Source of the DNA: Sphingomonas sp. JC676
Lineage (GTDB): Bacteria > Pseudomonadota > Alphaproteobacteria > Sphingomonadales > Sphingomonadaceae
Direction: 5' to 3'
Assembly: GCF_014489075.1 (NCBI RefSeq)
Contig: NZ_JACTGR010000004.1
Location: 62,001-126,000 of the forward strand
DNA: 64,000 nucleotides
The translations under genes were made by a program, and so were the position numbers. The notes under the pieces were generated by a model that saw only the letters and a program-made list of their open reading frames with translations, was not told the origin of the DNA and did no database searches. This document shows, piece by piece, positions 17,297 to 26,261 of this stretch; position 1 is the first letter of the stretch, and the number at the start of each line of letters is the position of its first letter.

Positions 17297-17324
17297 ATAT
17301 GGGGAGCCGTTTCGCTTACGCAAA
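17297..17324 (-). promoter_or_regulatory. possible heat-shock (RpoH) promoter of hslVU
   Basis: On the minus strand TTTGCGT, 13 bp, CCCCATAT lie just before hslV. The -10 matches the sigma-32 consensus CCCCATNT exactly; the -35 keeps only TTG of CTTGAAA. The -10 ends 8 bp before the ATG, placing the transcript start at or next to the start codon. Confidence 0.5.
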
Positions 17325-17539
17325 TATCCCCGCACCGCGTTCGCCCGAGATCAAGACTTTCGCATTCTTGCGGGCAAAAATTATGGTAGTGCGGCGCCAG
17401 GCCGGCATCATTTGGTTTCCGCTCATGGCGAGCGACAGGGGGAGCAACCGCGGACACTCAATCGAGGCTTCGACCTTCCGTTCCGGCCAGCCTCCGCGCG
17501 CGATCCCAGTAACTGAAATCCACGAGGGAGGCAGAATAG

Positions 17540-18733
17540 ATGGCCAGTGAATTTCCGGAGACGCCGCCTGCGGGCACGGGACCGCGCATCAAGCGGATAT
17601 TGCTCGAGCCCAAGGCGGAATGGGCGCGCATCGATGCCGAGCCGGCGACGGTAAGCGGGATCATGACCGGATGGGTCGTGCCGCTCGCCGCGATCGGGCC
17701 GGTGGCCGGGCTGATCGGCTCGTTGCTGTTCGGCTATGGCATTCCCGGCATCGTCTCGGTCCGCCCGTCGCTGATGTTCGCGCTGACCACCGCGATCGTC
17801 GCCTATGTCTGCGCGCTGATCAGCATCTTCGTGCTTGCCCTGATCATCGACGCGCTGGCGCCCAGCTTCGGCGGCACCCAGAATCGCGTGCAGGCGATGA
17901 AGGTGGCGGCCTATTCGGCAACTGCCTCCTATGTCGCCGCCATCTTCCAGATCATACCGCCGCTCGCGATCCTGGGCATATTGGGTCTCTACACTTTGTA
18001 TCTCCTGTATCTCGGCCTGCCGCGCCTGATGAAGGCGCCGGCGGAAAAGGCGGCCGGCTATACGGTGGTGACAATCCTCTGCGCGGTGGTGCTGTACCTG
18101 GTCGTGGGCTGGATCGTCTTCTCCTCGACGGCGATGTTCGCGTCGCGCGCGATGTTTCCCGCCACGGCCGGCGGCAGCGTGACCGTTCCCGGCGTCGGGA
18201 CGATCGACACCGCCAAGATCGACGAGGCCGCCCAGCGGATGCAGGCGGTCACCGATCGGATGCAGAAGCAACAGGCGGCCGTCGCCGATGGCAAGGCGCC
18301 CGCGCTTCCGCCCGAACAGCTTGCCGCGATGCTGCCCGCCTCGATCGGTGGCTGGAACCGCACCGCGACCGAAAGCTCTTCGGGCGCCGCGGCCGGGATC
18401 GGCGGGTCGAACGCCCAGGCGACCTATACGTCGGGCGACAAGCAGTTCCGCCTGTCGATCACCGATGCCGCGCTCGCCGGAGCCATGGGCGCGATGGGCG
18501 AGGCGATGGGCGTCCAATCGAACCGCGAAGATGCCGACGGCTATGAAAAGGTCGGCGTGGTGGGCGGCCGGATGACCACCGAGAAATGGCAGAAGAGCGG
18601 CAGCGGCACCTATGGCGTCCTGTACGGCAGCCGCTTCATGGTCGAAGCCGAAGGCGAGGCGCCCGACATGGCGACGCTGAAGAGCGCGGTCGGCGCGGTC
18701 GACGCCGCCAAGCTCGAGTCGCTGGCGAAATAG
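17540..18733 (+). CDS. Yip1-domain membrane protein with long periplasmic or cytosolic C-terminal domain
   Basis: A 397-aa protein. The N-terminal 200 residues form a Yip1-type membrane domain with about five hydrophobic segments: WVVPLAAIGPVAGLIG, the FALTTAIVAYVCALISIFVL region, then QAMKVAAYSATASYVA, which is the family's recognisable motif. The C-terminal 190 residues are soluble, rich in Ala, Gly and Met, and start with a helix (EAAQRMQAVTDRMQKQQAA) that may be a coiled coil. The family is linked to membrane traffic in eukaryotes; in bacteria its role is unknown. AGGGAGGC precedes the ATG. It is divergent from hslV. Confidence 0.8.
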   Translation: MASEFPETPPAGTGPRIKRILLEPKAEWARIDAEPATVSGIMTGWVVPLAAIGPVAGLIGSLLFGYGIPGIVSVRPSLMFALTTAIVAYVCALISIFVLALIIDALAPSFGGTQNRVQAMKVAAYSATASYVAAIFQIIPPLAILGILGLYTLYLLYLGLPRLMKAPAEKAAGYTVVTILCAVVLYLVVGWIVFSSTAMFASRAMFPATAGGSVTVPGVGTIDTAKIDEAAQRMQAVTDRMQKQQAAVADGKAPALPPEQLAAMLPASIGGWNRTATESSSGAAAGIGGSNAQATYTSGDKQFRLSITDAALAGAMGAMGEAMGVQSNREDADGYEKVGVVGGRMTTEKWQKSGSGTYGVLYGSRFMVEAEGEAPDMATLKSAVGAVDAAKLESLAK

Positions 18734-18741
18734 CAACAAGC

Positions 18742-18769
18742 ATCGGGGCTGCGTTCGCGCGGCCCCGAT
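18742..18769. terminator. hairpin between convergent genes
   Basis: A 12-bp stem with one mismatch and a TTCG loop (ATCGGGGCTGCG against CGCGGCCCCGAT) begins 8 bp after the Yip1 gene stop. No T-run follows, so it may need Rho or serve as mRNA end protection. Confidence 0.55.
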
Positions 18770-18787
18770 TCACCTGAGTATTCGGAC

Positions 18788-19276
18788 CTAGGCGGACAGG
18801 ATGCTCCGCACGAGCCCGACGAGGATCCAGCCCAGACCGATCACGACCGCCCATGCCAATATGGCGCCGGCCACGATCGCGACCGAGCGCATCCCAAGCG
18901 GCAGCCGTTCGGGATGCTCTTCCGCCTCGCCAATCGCGCCGGTCTCGAGCGGCAGGGCGATCGGCGTCATCGGCGGCGTCGCCAGTGCGGCGCGCAGTTC
19001 CTGCACGGTCAGGGCCGCAAGGAATTCGCAGCCGTAGAGATACTCCGTCCGCCGGACGACGCGCGCCTCGCGCATGCCGATGCCCGAAAGGCCAAGGCCG
19101 ATCTCGGTACCGATCGCGAGCTCGGTAGGGGCGGTGACGCTGAATCCGCTTTCGGACAGATCCTCAACCGTGACGTCGATCGGTGACCAGTCGGAATCGC
19201 GCAGCGTCGCGTCGCGCTCGACCGTGTGCCGTTCCGCCCATCGGGTATCCCGGTACAGATACGCTACCAAACCCAT
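18788..19276 (-). CDS. PilZ-domain protein with C-terminal membrane anchor
   Basis: A 162-aa protein with a PilZ-like domain (about residues 15-105), the family that binds cyclic di-GMP. Seen are RHTVERDATLRD, where PilZ proteins carry the R-x-x-x-R binding motif at the N-terminus (here RWAERHTVERD gives R-x-x-x-R-type spacing only loosely), and the DLSESGFSV motif that stands for D/N-x-S-x-x-G. A hydrophobic segment at the end (AIVAGAILAWAVVIGLGW) anchors it in the inner membrane. The ATG at 19276 is preferred because AGGAG lies about 12 nt upstream; the ATG at 19315 lacks a site. Output and partner unknown. Confidence 0.78.
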   Translation of the reverse strand: MGLVAYLYRDTRWAERHTVERDATLRDSDWSPIDVTVEDLSESGFSVTAPTELAIGTEIGLGLSGIGMREARVVRRTEYLYGCEFLAALTVQELRAALATPPMTPIALPLETGAIGEAEEHPERLPLGMRSVAIVAGAILAWAVVIGLGWILVGLVRSILSA

Positions 19277-19564
19277 GTCGCTCACTCGCTCCTGCCCGGG
19301 AATAGCGATGGTCATAAAAGGGTTTAGGGGCCGTAAATGGTATGCCGCAAAGCTGTGGATTATAGATCCAGCGCGGGTGTGAATTGACAATGCTGCAGTG
19401 CGGGAGCAAGCGGCCCGCAGCTGGCGACTCGCCGGCGATCAGGAACCGATGAACACAATGCCAAGCGACAGTAGTCGATTGTACGCGCCGTCGAGGGCGA
19501 TCCGCCGAGCCTGATCCGTCAGTCTCGCCCGGGCGCCGTCTACGGCACGCCCATGAGGTGAGAC

Positions 19565-21316
19565 ATGACCAATATGCCCCCTGCCAGCCGGGGCGTGGCA
19601 AGCTTCTCGCGCTTCCTGCGCGTGACGCCGGCACCGAGCTGGGCCGATGCGATCGCCTTCCTGTTGCTGGGCGGAATCGCGATCCTTGTCATCCGCGGCG
19701 CCGAGGGCATGGCCGAGCCGCTGTCGCGCCTGCGCATCGCGCCGGTGACGCTCGATCCTGCGAACCTGCCCGGCTATGCGCTGCGCACCACGCTCCGCAT
19801 GTTCGCCGCGCTGGGCGCGTCGCTGCTGTTCACCTTCGTGATCGCCACCCTGGCCGCGAAAAGCCGCCGCGCGGAGTCGGTGATCGTGCCCGCGCTCGAC
19901 ATCCTCCAGTCGGTGCCGATCCTCGGCTTCCTTACCTTCACCGTCACCTTCTTCATGGGGTTGTTTCCCGGACAGCAGTTCGGGGTGGAGCTGGCGGCGA
20001 TCTTCGCGGTCTTCACCAGCCAGGCCTGGAACATGGCGTTCAGCTTCTTCCAGTCGCTGCGCTCGGTGCCGACCGATTTGGAGGAAGTGACGCGCGGCTT
20101 CGCGCTGTCGCCGTGGCGCAAGTTCATCCGGCTGGAACTGCCCTTCGCGACGCCCGCTCTGGTGTGGAACGCGATGATGTCGATGTCGGGCGGCTGGTTC
20201 TTCATCGTCGCGTCCGAAGCGATCAGCGTCGGCAACACCCGGATCATGCTGCCGGGCATCGGGTCCTGGCTGGCGCTGGCGATCGACCGGCAGGACTTCC
20301 GCGCGATCGCCTGGGCGGTGGGGGCGATGGCAATCGTCATCCTGCTCTACGATCAGCTCGTGTTTCGCCCGGTGGTCGCCTGGGCCGATCGCTTCCGCTT
20401 CGAGCAGACCGCGTCGCAGAACCCGCCGCAGAGCTGGGCCTATGACCTGTTCCGCCGCACGCGGCTGCTGCCGGTCTTGTTCTCGCCGCTGACCGGCCTG
20501 GGGCGGCTGATGATGGCGCTCGACCGGCGCCCGGCGCGCAAGGCGCGGAGCGCGCGGCGCGCGGGCTCGAGCCGGCTGGGGCAGGGGGTGTGGCTGGCGG
20601 GGCTCGCGATCGCGCTTTCCGCCGCGGCGTGGCTGATCATCGGCTATGTCGCGCGCAACCTTGCCTGGAGCGATGTGCTGACGGCACTGGGCCTGGGTTT
20701 CGTGACCATGATCCGCGTGCTGGTGCTGATCGCGCTTGCCAGCCTGGTCTGGGTGCCGATCGGCGTCTGGATCGGACTGCGCCCGCGCTGGGCTGAGCGG
20801 CTCCAGCCGGTCGCGCAGTTCCTCGCCGCCTTTCCGGCGAACGTGCTGTTCCCCTTCGCGGTGCTGGCGATCGTCCATTGGCATTTGAACGTCGATATCT
20901 GGCTGTCGCCGCTGATGGTGCTCGGCACCCAATGGTACATATTGTTCAACGTGATCGCCGGCGCGAGCGCGATCCCCAACGATCTGCGCGAAGCGGCGGG
21001 GATGTTCGGGGTGCGGCGCTGGCAATGGTGGCGCACGCTCGTGATCCCCGGGATCTTTCCTTATTACGTGACCGGCGCGCTCACCGCCTCGGGCGGATCG
21101 TGGAACGCGAGCATCGTCGCCGAGGCCGTGAGCTGGGGCAGCCAGCGGCTCGAGGCGACCGGGCTGGGCGCCTATATCGCGCGCGCCACCGCCGCCGGCG
21201 ACTATCCGCGCGTGACCTTGGGAATCGCGGTCATGTCGATCTTCGTCATCGGCTTCAATCGGCTGCTTTGGCGACCGCTCTATCGCTTTGCCGACCGCCG
21301 CCTGCGGCTCGGCTGA
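19565..21316 (+). CDS. ABC importer double permease (NitT/TauT class)
   Basis: An inner-membrane protein of 583 aa containing two complete BPD-type permease domains in one chain: about residues 70-285 and 360-575. Each has the EAA-loop signature for contact with the ATPase: LEEVTRGFALSPWRKFIRLELPFATPAL (first domain; read as LEEVTRGFALSPW then KFIRLELPFATPAL) and LREAAGMFGVRRWQWW with TLVIPGIFPYYVTG (second). Relatives transport nitrate, taurine or sulfonates, or bicarbonate, but no periplasmic binding protein is encoded nearby, so substrate cannot be told. It is 23 bp upstream of its ATPase. Confidence 0.9.
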   Translation: MTNMPPASRGVASFSRFLRVTPAPSWADAIAFLLLGGIAILVIRGAEGMAEPLSRLRIAPVTLDPANLPGYALRTTLRMFAALGASLLFTFVIATLAAKSRRAESVIVPALDILQSVPILGFLTFTVTFFMGLFPGQQFGVELAAIFAVFTSQAWNMAFSFFQSLRSVPTDLEEVTRGFALSPWRKFIRLELPFATPALVWNAMMSMSGGWFFIVASEAISVGNTRIMLPGIGSWLALAIDRQDFRAIAWAVGAMAIVILLYDQLVFRPVVAWADRFRFEQTASQNPPQSWAYDLFRRTRLLPVLFSPLTGLGRLMMALDRRPARKARSARRAGSSRLGQGVWLAGLAIALSAAAWLIIGYVARNLAWSDVLTALGLGFVTMIRVLVLIALASLVWVPIGVWIGLRPRWAERLQPVAQFLAAFPANVLFPFAVLAIVHWHLNVDIWLSPLMVLGTQWYILFNVIAGASAIPNDLREAAGMFGVRRWQWWRTLVIPGIFPYYVTGALTASGGSWNASIVAEAVSWGSQRLEATGLGAYIARATAAGDYPRVTLGIAVMSIFVIGFNRLLWRPLYRFADRRLRLG

Positions 21317-21339
21317 CCTTCACGACCAGGAGCTGTCTT

Positions 21340-22656
21340 ATGGCTACCGACCTCGCCCGCCTCTTCCCCACGCGCCCGCTCGTCAATGTCGAGCATGTGC
21401 GCCACCGCTACGGCAAGACCGGCGGCAGCGGCCTGCTGGTGCTCGACGATGTCGATCTGACCTTGAACGAGAATGAAGTGGTCGGGCTGCTCGGCCGGTC
21501 GGGATCGGGCAAGTCGACGCTGCTGCGCTCGATCGCCGGGTTGATCACGCCCGACGAAGGCTCGATCGGCTTCGTGGCGGGCGAGGACGGCGCGGCGCCG
21601 ACCGTCAGCATGGTCTTCCAGACCTTCGCGCTCTTCCCCTGGCTGACCGTGCTCCAGAATGTCGAGCTCGGGCTCGAGGCGCAGCGCGTGCCGGCTGAGG
21701 AGCGCCGCACCCGCGCGCTGGCGGCGATCGACCTGATCGGCCTAGACGGCTTCGAGAACGCCTATCCCAAGGAGCTCTCCGGAGGGATGCGCCAGCGCGT
21801 CGGGCTGGCGCGCGCGATCGTCGTCAATCCGTCGCTGCTGCTGATGGACGAGCCGTTCTCGGCGCTCGACGTGCTGACCGCGGAGACGCTGCGCACCGAC
21901 CTGCTCGATCTCTGGTCCGAGGGGAAGATGCCGATCAAGTCGATCCTGATCGTCACGCACAATATCGAGGAAGCGGTGCTGATGTGCGATCGCATCCTGG
22001 TCTTCTCGTCGAACCCGGGGCGGGTGGCGGCCGAGATCAAGGTCGATCTGCCGCAGCCGCGCGACCGGCTGGATCCGGCGTTCCGCGCATTGGTCGACGA
22101 CATCTATGCTCGGATGACCGCGCGCGCACCCGAGCCGGCGCGCGACGGCGCGGTGCAGGGCCCCGGCATCGCCATGGCGCTGACCGCGGTGCCGACCGAC
22201 GCGCTCTCGGGCCTGATCGAGGAAGTCGACGCCACCTTGTTCGACGGTCGGGCGAGCATGGCCGATCTGGCCGACGAGCTGCAGCTCGAGATCGATGAGC
22301 TCTTCCCGATGGCGGAGACGCTGCAGCTGATGCGCTTCGCCGATCTCTCGGGCGCCGATCTCGCGCTGACCCCGCTTGGGCGGCGCTATGCGGTGGCCGA
22401 TGTCGACCAGCGCACCGCGATCTTCGCCCAGGCGCTGCTCACGCACGTCCCGCTTGCCCAGCACATCCGCCGCATCCTCGACGAGCGCGCGAGCCACACT
22501 GCACCCGCGCGCCGCTTCCGCGACGAGCTGGAGGATCACATGTCGCCGGACTATGCCGCCGAGACGCTGCGCGCAGTGACCCAATGGGGCCGCTATGCGG
22601 AGATCTTCGCTTATGACGAGGATGCGGACCAGTTCAGTCTGGATGATCCGAGCTGA
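21340..22656 (+). CDS. ABC transporter ATPase with C-terminal AAA-associated domain
   Basis: Partner ATPase of the permease just upstream, 438 aa; the class is NitT/TauT. Walker A is GRSGSGKST, the signature LSGGMRQRVGLARA, Walker B LLLMDEPFSALD, and the switch THNIEEAV. Residues from about 300 to the end form an additional winged-helix-like domain (TALSGLIEEVDATLF... DLADELQLEIDELFP), the ABC_assoc/AAA-associated domain known from archaeal and some bacterial transporters, possibly regulatory. The ATG at 21340 has AGGAG 7 nt upstream. The pair forms a two-gene operon with no binding protein. Confidence 0.9.
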   Translation: MATDLARLFPTRPLVNVEHVRHRYGKTGGSGLLVLDDVDLTLNENEVVGLLGRSGSGKSTLLRSIAGLITPDEGSIGFVAGEDGAAPTVSMVFQTFALFPWLTVLQNVELGLEAQRVPAEERRTRALAAIDLIGLDGFENAYPKELSGGMRQRVGLARAIVVNPSLLLMDEPFSALDVLTAETLRTDLLDLWSEGKMPIKSILIVTHNIEEAVLMCDRILVFSSNPGRVAAEIKVDLPQPRDRLDPAFRALVDDIYARMTARAPEPARDGAVQGPGIAMALTAVPTDALSGLIEEVDATLFDGRASMADLADELQLEIDELFPMAETLQLMRFADLSGADLALTPLGRRYAVADVDQRTAIFAQALLTHVPLAQHIRRILDERASHTAPARRFRDELEDHMSPDYAAETLRAVTQWGRYAEIFAYDEDADQFSLDDPS

Positions 22657-22717
22657 GGTGCGAAACTGCCCGCCGCTTTTGCGCGACGGCGATCCACTTG
22701 TCCCTTATTGAGAAGAC

Positions 22718-22794
22718 TGGTCGGGGCGACAGGATTCGAACCTGCGACCCCCACACCCCCAGTGTGATGCGCTACCAGGCTGCGCTACGCCCCG
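22718..22794 (-). tRNA. tRNA-Pro (anticodon GGG)
   Basis: A 77-nt cloverleaf with encoded CCA. The acceptor stem CGGGGCG pairs with CGCCCCG; the D arm is GCGCAGCCTGGTAGCGC; the anticodon stem TCACA/TGTGG (one G-T) holds the loop CTGGGGG with anticodon GGG, reading CCC codons; the T arm is GCAGG-TTCGAAT-CCTGT. The 5' end lies at 22794 and the tRNA reads leftward. It is between the ABC operon and yajC and is divergent from yajC. Confidence 0.96.
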
Positions 22795-22937
22795 ACCAAG
22801 GGTGCGCCCTCTATGCCGCTTGGACGCGGGATGCAAGACGCTGCGACAATAGTTGCGCGTAGTTTGAACGCATGTTAGCGCCCGCGCCTTGAACGGGGCC
22901 GGCTTCCGCGCCCCGCCCTCAGGCTTTTCGGGAACCC

Positions 22938-23279
22938 ATGTTCGCCACTCCAGCATATGCACAGGCCGCGGGCGCGGCAGGACAGTCCGGCGGCGCAGGC
23001 GCTATCATCTCGCTGCTGCCGCTCGTCCTCATCTTCGTGGTCTTCTATTTCCTGATGATTCGTCCGCAGCAAAAGCGGATGAAGGCGCTCCAGGAATCGG
23101 TCCAGTCGGTCAAGAAGGGCGACACGGTCGTCACCGCCGGCGGACTGATCGGCAAGGTCACCAAGGTCGATGAGACCGAAGTCGAGCTCGAGCTTGGGCC
23201 GCAGGTGAAGGTCCGCGCGGTCAAGCACACGCTCGCCGAAATCCGGCCGCTCGGCGGCGGCAAGCCAGCGAACGACTGA
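22938..23279 (+). CDS. yajC: YajC, preprotein translocase accessory subunit
   Basis: A small single-span membrane protein that joins SecDF in the Sec holotranslocon. 113 aa. A hydrophobic segment (about residues 22-41, IISLLPLVLIFVVFYFLMI) is followed by RPQQKRMK, the family's landmark, and a basic cytosolic domain with GDTVVTAGGLIGKVTKVDE. The stop overlaps the secD start by 1 bp (TGATG). The operon yajC-secD-secF-Mth938 is common in alphaproteobacteria. It is divergent from tRNA-Pro. Confidence 0.96.
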   Translation: MFATPAYAQAAGAAGQSGGAGAIISLLPLVLIFVVFYFLMIRPQQKRMKALQESVQSVKKGDTVVTAGGLIGKVTKVDETEVELELGPQVKVRAVKHTLAEIRPLGGGKPAND

Positions 23280-24865
23280 TGCTCGATTTCCCGCGCTGGA
23301 AGGTCCTGTCGATCACGATCGGCCTGGCCATCATGATTCTGCTCGCGGTGCCGAGCTTCGTGCCCAAGGACATGCGCGAGACCTGGCCGAAATGGATCCC
23401 GCACCCGGCGATCAACCTGGGCCTCGATCTGGCCGGCGGCTCCTATCTGCTGCTGGAAGCAGACACCAGCGACGTCGCCCAGTCCAAGCTGGAAACCAAG
23501 CGCGACGAAGTGCGCAGCGAGATGCGCCGTGATCCGCGAGTCGAGATCGGCGATATCTCGGTCCAGGGCGGCAAGCTGAGCTTCATGGTGCGCGACCCCA
23601 GCAAGGTGGATGCCGCGCGCGAGAAGCTGCTGACGATCACCGGAAGCGGCGTGGGCAATACCGGCCAGCGCGAATGGGACATCGCCGTCGTCGATTCGAC
23701 GCGCTTCGTCCTGACACCGACCAAGGCGGGCATCGATCAGTCGATCGAAACCGCGATGAACGACGCGCGCGAAGTCGTCGACAAGCGCATCAACGCGCTC
23801 GGCACGCTCGAGCCTACCGTGGTGCGCGAAGGCAATAGCCGCATCGTCGTCCAGGTGCCCGGCCTGCAGGATCCGAGCGCGCTCAAGCAGCTGCTTGGCA
23901 AGACCGCCAAGCTGGAGTTCCGCCTGGTCGACACCACCGCCGATCCCGCGCGCGGCGTCGTGCCTCCGGGCTCGGTGTTGCTGCCCTATGCGGAAGGCGG
24001 CGGCCAGATCGCCGTGCAGCGCCAGGTGATGATCACCGGCGACATGCTGACGACGGCCAACCAGACCTATGACCCGCAGACCGGCGCGCCGGGCGTGACG
24101 CTGCAGCTCGACGGCGCGGGCTCCAAGCGCTTCGCCAAGGTGACGCAGGAAAATTCTGGCAAACCCTTCGCGATCATCGTCGACGGCACCGTCATCTCGG
24201 CGCCGCGGATCAACGAGCCGATCCTGGGCGGCAGTGCCGTCATCAATGGCGGCTTCACCGTGCAGAGCGCCAACGAGCTCGCGATCGCGCTGCGTTCGGG
24301 CAAGCTGCCGATCGCGCTCAAGGTCGTCTCTGAAAACACCGTCAGCCCCGAGCTCGGCGCCGATTCGATCAAGGCGGGCATCACCGCGTCGGTTATCGCG
24401 GTCGTCGCGGTCATCGCCTTCATGATCCTGACCTATGGCCGCTTCGGCATTTATGCGACGATGGCGGTGGTCATCAACGTGCTGGTCATCCTGGCGGTGA
24501 TGGGCATGCTCACCGCGACGCTGACCTTGCCGGGCATCGCCGGCTTCGTGCTGACGATCGGCACCGCGGTGGACGCCAACGTGCTGATCAACGAGCGCAT
24601 CCGCGAGGAGCGGCGGCGCGGGCGCAGCGTGACGCAGGCGGTCGAGCTCGGCTACAAGGAAGCCAGCCGCACCATCTTCGAAGCCAACGTGACTCACGCC
24701 ATCGCCGGGTTCATCATGCTGATCCTGGGTTCGGGGCCGATCCGCGGATTCGCGGTGGTTCTGCTGATCGGCATCGCGACCTCCGTGTTCACCGCGGTCG
24801 TCTTCACCCGCATGCTCGTCTCGATCTGGGTGCGCAGGAATCGCCCCAGCGAGATCCACATTTAA
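23279..24865 (+). CDS. secD: SecD, protein translocase subunit
   Basis: An inner-membrane protein (528 aa) that, with SecF, uses the proton gradient to pull exported proteins out of the Sec channel. The first membrane segment (about residues 8-25) is followed by GLDLAGGSYLLLEAD and the periplasmic P1 domain, which holds LGKTAKLEFRLVD. The six-span RND-like half starts at about residue 365 and contains LTLPGIAGFVLTIGTAVDANVLI, with the conserved D that carries protons, and RSVTQAVELGYKEASRTI. Start at 23279 overlaps the yajC stop. Confidence 0.97.
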   Translation: MLDFPRWKVLSITIGLAIMILLAVPSFVPKDMRETWPKWIPHPAINLGLDLAGGSYLLLEADTSDVAQSKLETKRDEVRSEMRRDPRVEIGDISVQGGKLSFMVRDPSKVDAAREKLLTITGSGVGNTGQREWDIAVVDSTRFVLTPTKAGIDQSIETAMNDAREVVDKRINALGTLEPTVVREGNSRIVVQVPGLQDPSALKQLLGKTAKLEFRLVDTTADPARGVVPPGSVLLPYAEGGGQIAVQRQVMITGDMLTTANQTYDPQTGAPGVTLQLDGAGSKRFAKVTQENSGKPFAIIVDGTVISAPRINEPILGGSAVINGGFTVQSANELAIALRSGKLPIALKVVSENTVSPELGADSIKAGITASVIAVVAVIAFMILTYGRFGIYATMAVVINVLVILAVMGMLTATLTLPGIAGFVLTIGTAVDANVLINERIREERRRGRSVTQAVELGYKEASRTIFEANVTHAIAGFIMLILGSGPIRGFAVVLLIGIATSVFTAVVFTRMLVSIWVRRNRPSEIHI

Positions 24866-24880
24866 CGGAAGCGCGGCACC

Positions 24881-25852
24881 ATGCGGCTCCTCAAGATCAT
24901 CCCGGACAACACGAACATCGCGTTCGTTCGCATCCGCCACATCGCGTTTGCGGTAACTGCGCTGCTGACCGTCGCCGCATTGGCGTTGCTCGCCACGCGC
25001 GGCCTAAACCTCGGCGTCGACTTTGTCGGCGGCGTCTCGATCGAGGAGAAGTTCGAGACACCGCCGCCGCTCGACAAGGTGCGCTCGACGATCAACGGCC
25101 TCGGCTTCGGCGAGACGACGCTGCAGCAGCTCGGTGGCAAGAACATCGTGTCGATCCGCCTGCCGCTGCCCAAATCGACCGCGCCGGACGCGGTCGACAA
25201 GATGGTGGAGCAGGTGAAGAGCGCGCTGGCGACGAAATTCCCTGGTGCGACCTTCAGCAACTATTCGACCGTCTCGGGTAAGGTTTCCGATGAGCTGATC
25301 CAGAACGGCATCCTCGCCGTGTTCCTGGCGATCATCGGCATCGCGATCTTCTCGTGGTTCCGCTACGAATGGCAGTTCGGCGTCTCGACTGCGGTCGCGA
25401 TCATCCACGACGTGCTGATGACGCTGGGCTTCTTCGCGCTGTTCCGCGAGCTGTTCACCTTCGACCTCAACATCGTCGCCGCGGTGCTGACGATCATCGG
25501 CTATTCGATCAACGACAAGATGGTGATCGACGACCGTATCCGCGAGAATATGCGCAAATATCGCAAGATGGGCATGAGCGAGCTGATCGACCTTTCGGTC
25601 AACGAGACGCTGCCGCGCACCGTCATGACGTCGCTGACGATCATGCTTGCGCTGGCGTCGCTGCTGATTTTCGGCGGCCACGTGCTGCGCGGCTTCACTG
25701 CCGCGATGATGCTGGGCATCGTCGTCGGTACCTATTCGTCGGTGTACGTCTCGTCGTCGCTGCTGATCACGCTCGGCCTCAAGCCCGGCGTGCGCGAGGA
25801 CCGGGCCGAGCAGTCGAACGCCGAGCGCGTGCGGGCCAAAGAGCTTCCCTGA
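24881..25852 (+). CDS. secF: SecF, protein translocase subunit
   Basis: The partner of SecD in the inner membrane, 323 aa. The first segment is followed by LNLGVDFVGGVSIEEKF, matching the SecD motif, a short periplasmic domain, and five more spans. The proton-relay and fold motifs are FGVSTAVAIIHDVLMTLGFFAL (in two parts: FGVSTAVAIIHDVL and TLGFFALF) and AVLTIIGYSINDKMVIDDRIREN (AVLTIIGYSINDKMV then IDDRIREN). 15 bp downstream of secD; the Mth938-like gene follows 13 bp later. Confidence 0.97.
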   Translation: MRLLKIIPDNTNIAFVRIRHIAFAVTALLTVAALALLATRGLNLGVDFVGGVSIEEKFETPPPLDKVRSTINGLGFGETTLQQLGGKNIVSIRLPLPKSTAPDAVDKMVEQVKSALATKFPGATFSNYSTVSGKVSDELIQNGILAVFLAIIGIAIFSWFRYEWQFGVSTAVAIIHDVLMTLGFFALFRELFTFDLNIVAAVLTIIGYSINDKMVIDDRIRENMRKYRKMGMSELIDLSVNETLPRTVMTSLTIMLALASLLIFGGHVLRGFTAAMMLGIVVGTYSSVYVSSSLLITLGLKPGVREDRAEQSNAERVRAKELP

Positions 25853-25865
25853 GGAAGATGACCGG

Positions 25866-26237
25866 ATGAAAATGGAACGCCGCAGCGCGGAGGGGCCGGT
25901 GATTTCCGGCTTTTCGGGGCGCGGCTTCCGCGTCGACGAGAATGTATACGAAGGGCTGCTGATCACGCCCGAGCGCGCCGATAGCTGGTCGCCCCCGCCG
26001 ATCACGGAGCTGAGTGAGGCGGATATCGCGCCGTTGCTGGCATTGAATCCGCAGCCCGAATTCCTCCTGCTCGGTACCGGCGCCACTTTGGTGCGCCCGC
26101 CGCTGGCGTTTACCCGAGCGCTGGGCGAACGCGGGATTGGCGTCGAGGCGATGGACAGCCGTGCCGCGGCGCGCGCCTGGGGCGTGCTCCGCGCCGAATT
26201 GCGCTGGGTCGCCGGAGCGTTGTACCCGCTGGACTAG
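25866..26237 (+). CDS. Mth938-like domain protein (DUF498, NDUFAF3/AAMDC family)
   Basis: A 123-aa cytosolic protein with the Mth938 fold. The human relatives AAMDC and NDUFAF3 are involved in adipogenesis and in complex I assembly; bacterial members sit next to secDF but have no proven function. Seen are FSGRGFRVDENVYEGLLI, PEFLLLGTGATL and the terminal domain GIGVEAMDSRAAARAWGVL, all typical. Fourth and last gene of the yajC operon. Confidence 0.88.
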   Translation: MKMERRSAEGPVISGFSGRGFRVDENVYEGLLITPERADSWSPPPITELSEADIAPLLALNPQPEFLLLGTGATLVRPPLAFTRALGERGIGVEAMDSRAAARAWGVLRAELRWVAGALYPLD

Positions 26238-26261
26238 GACGACACCGTCGCGCCCGCCGCG

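Noticed and set aside
23045..24940. A 631-codon frame opposite secD
   Set aside because: Shadow with Asp/His-rich composition; secD is certain.
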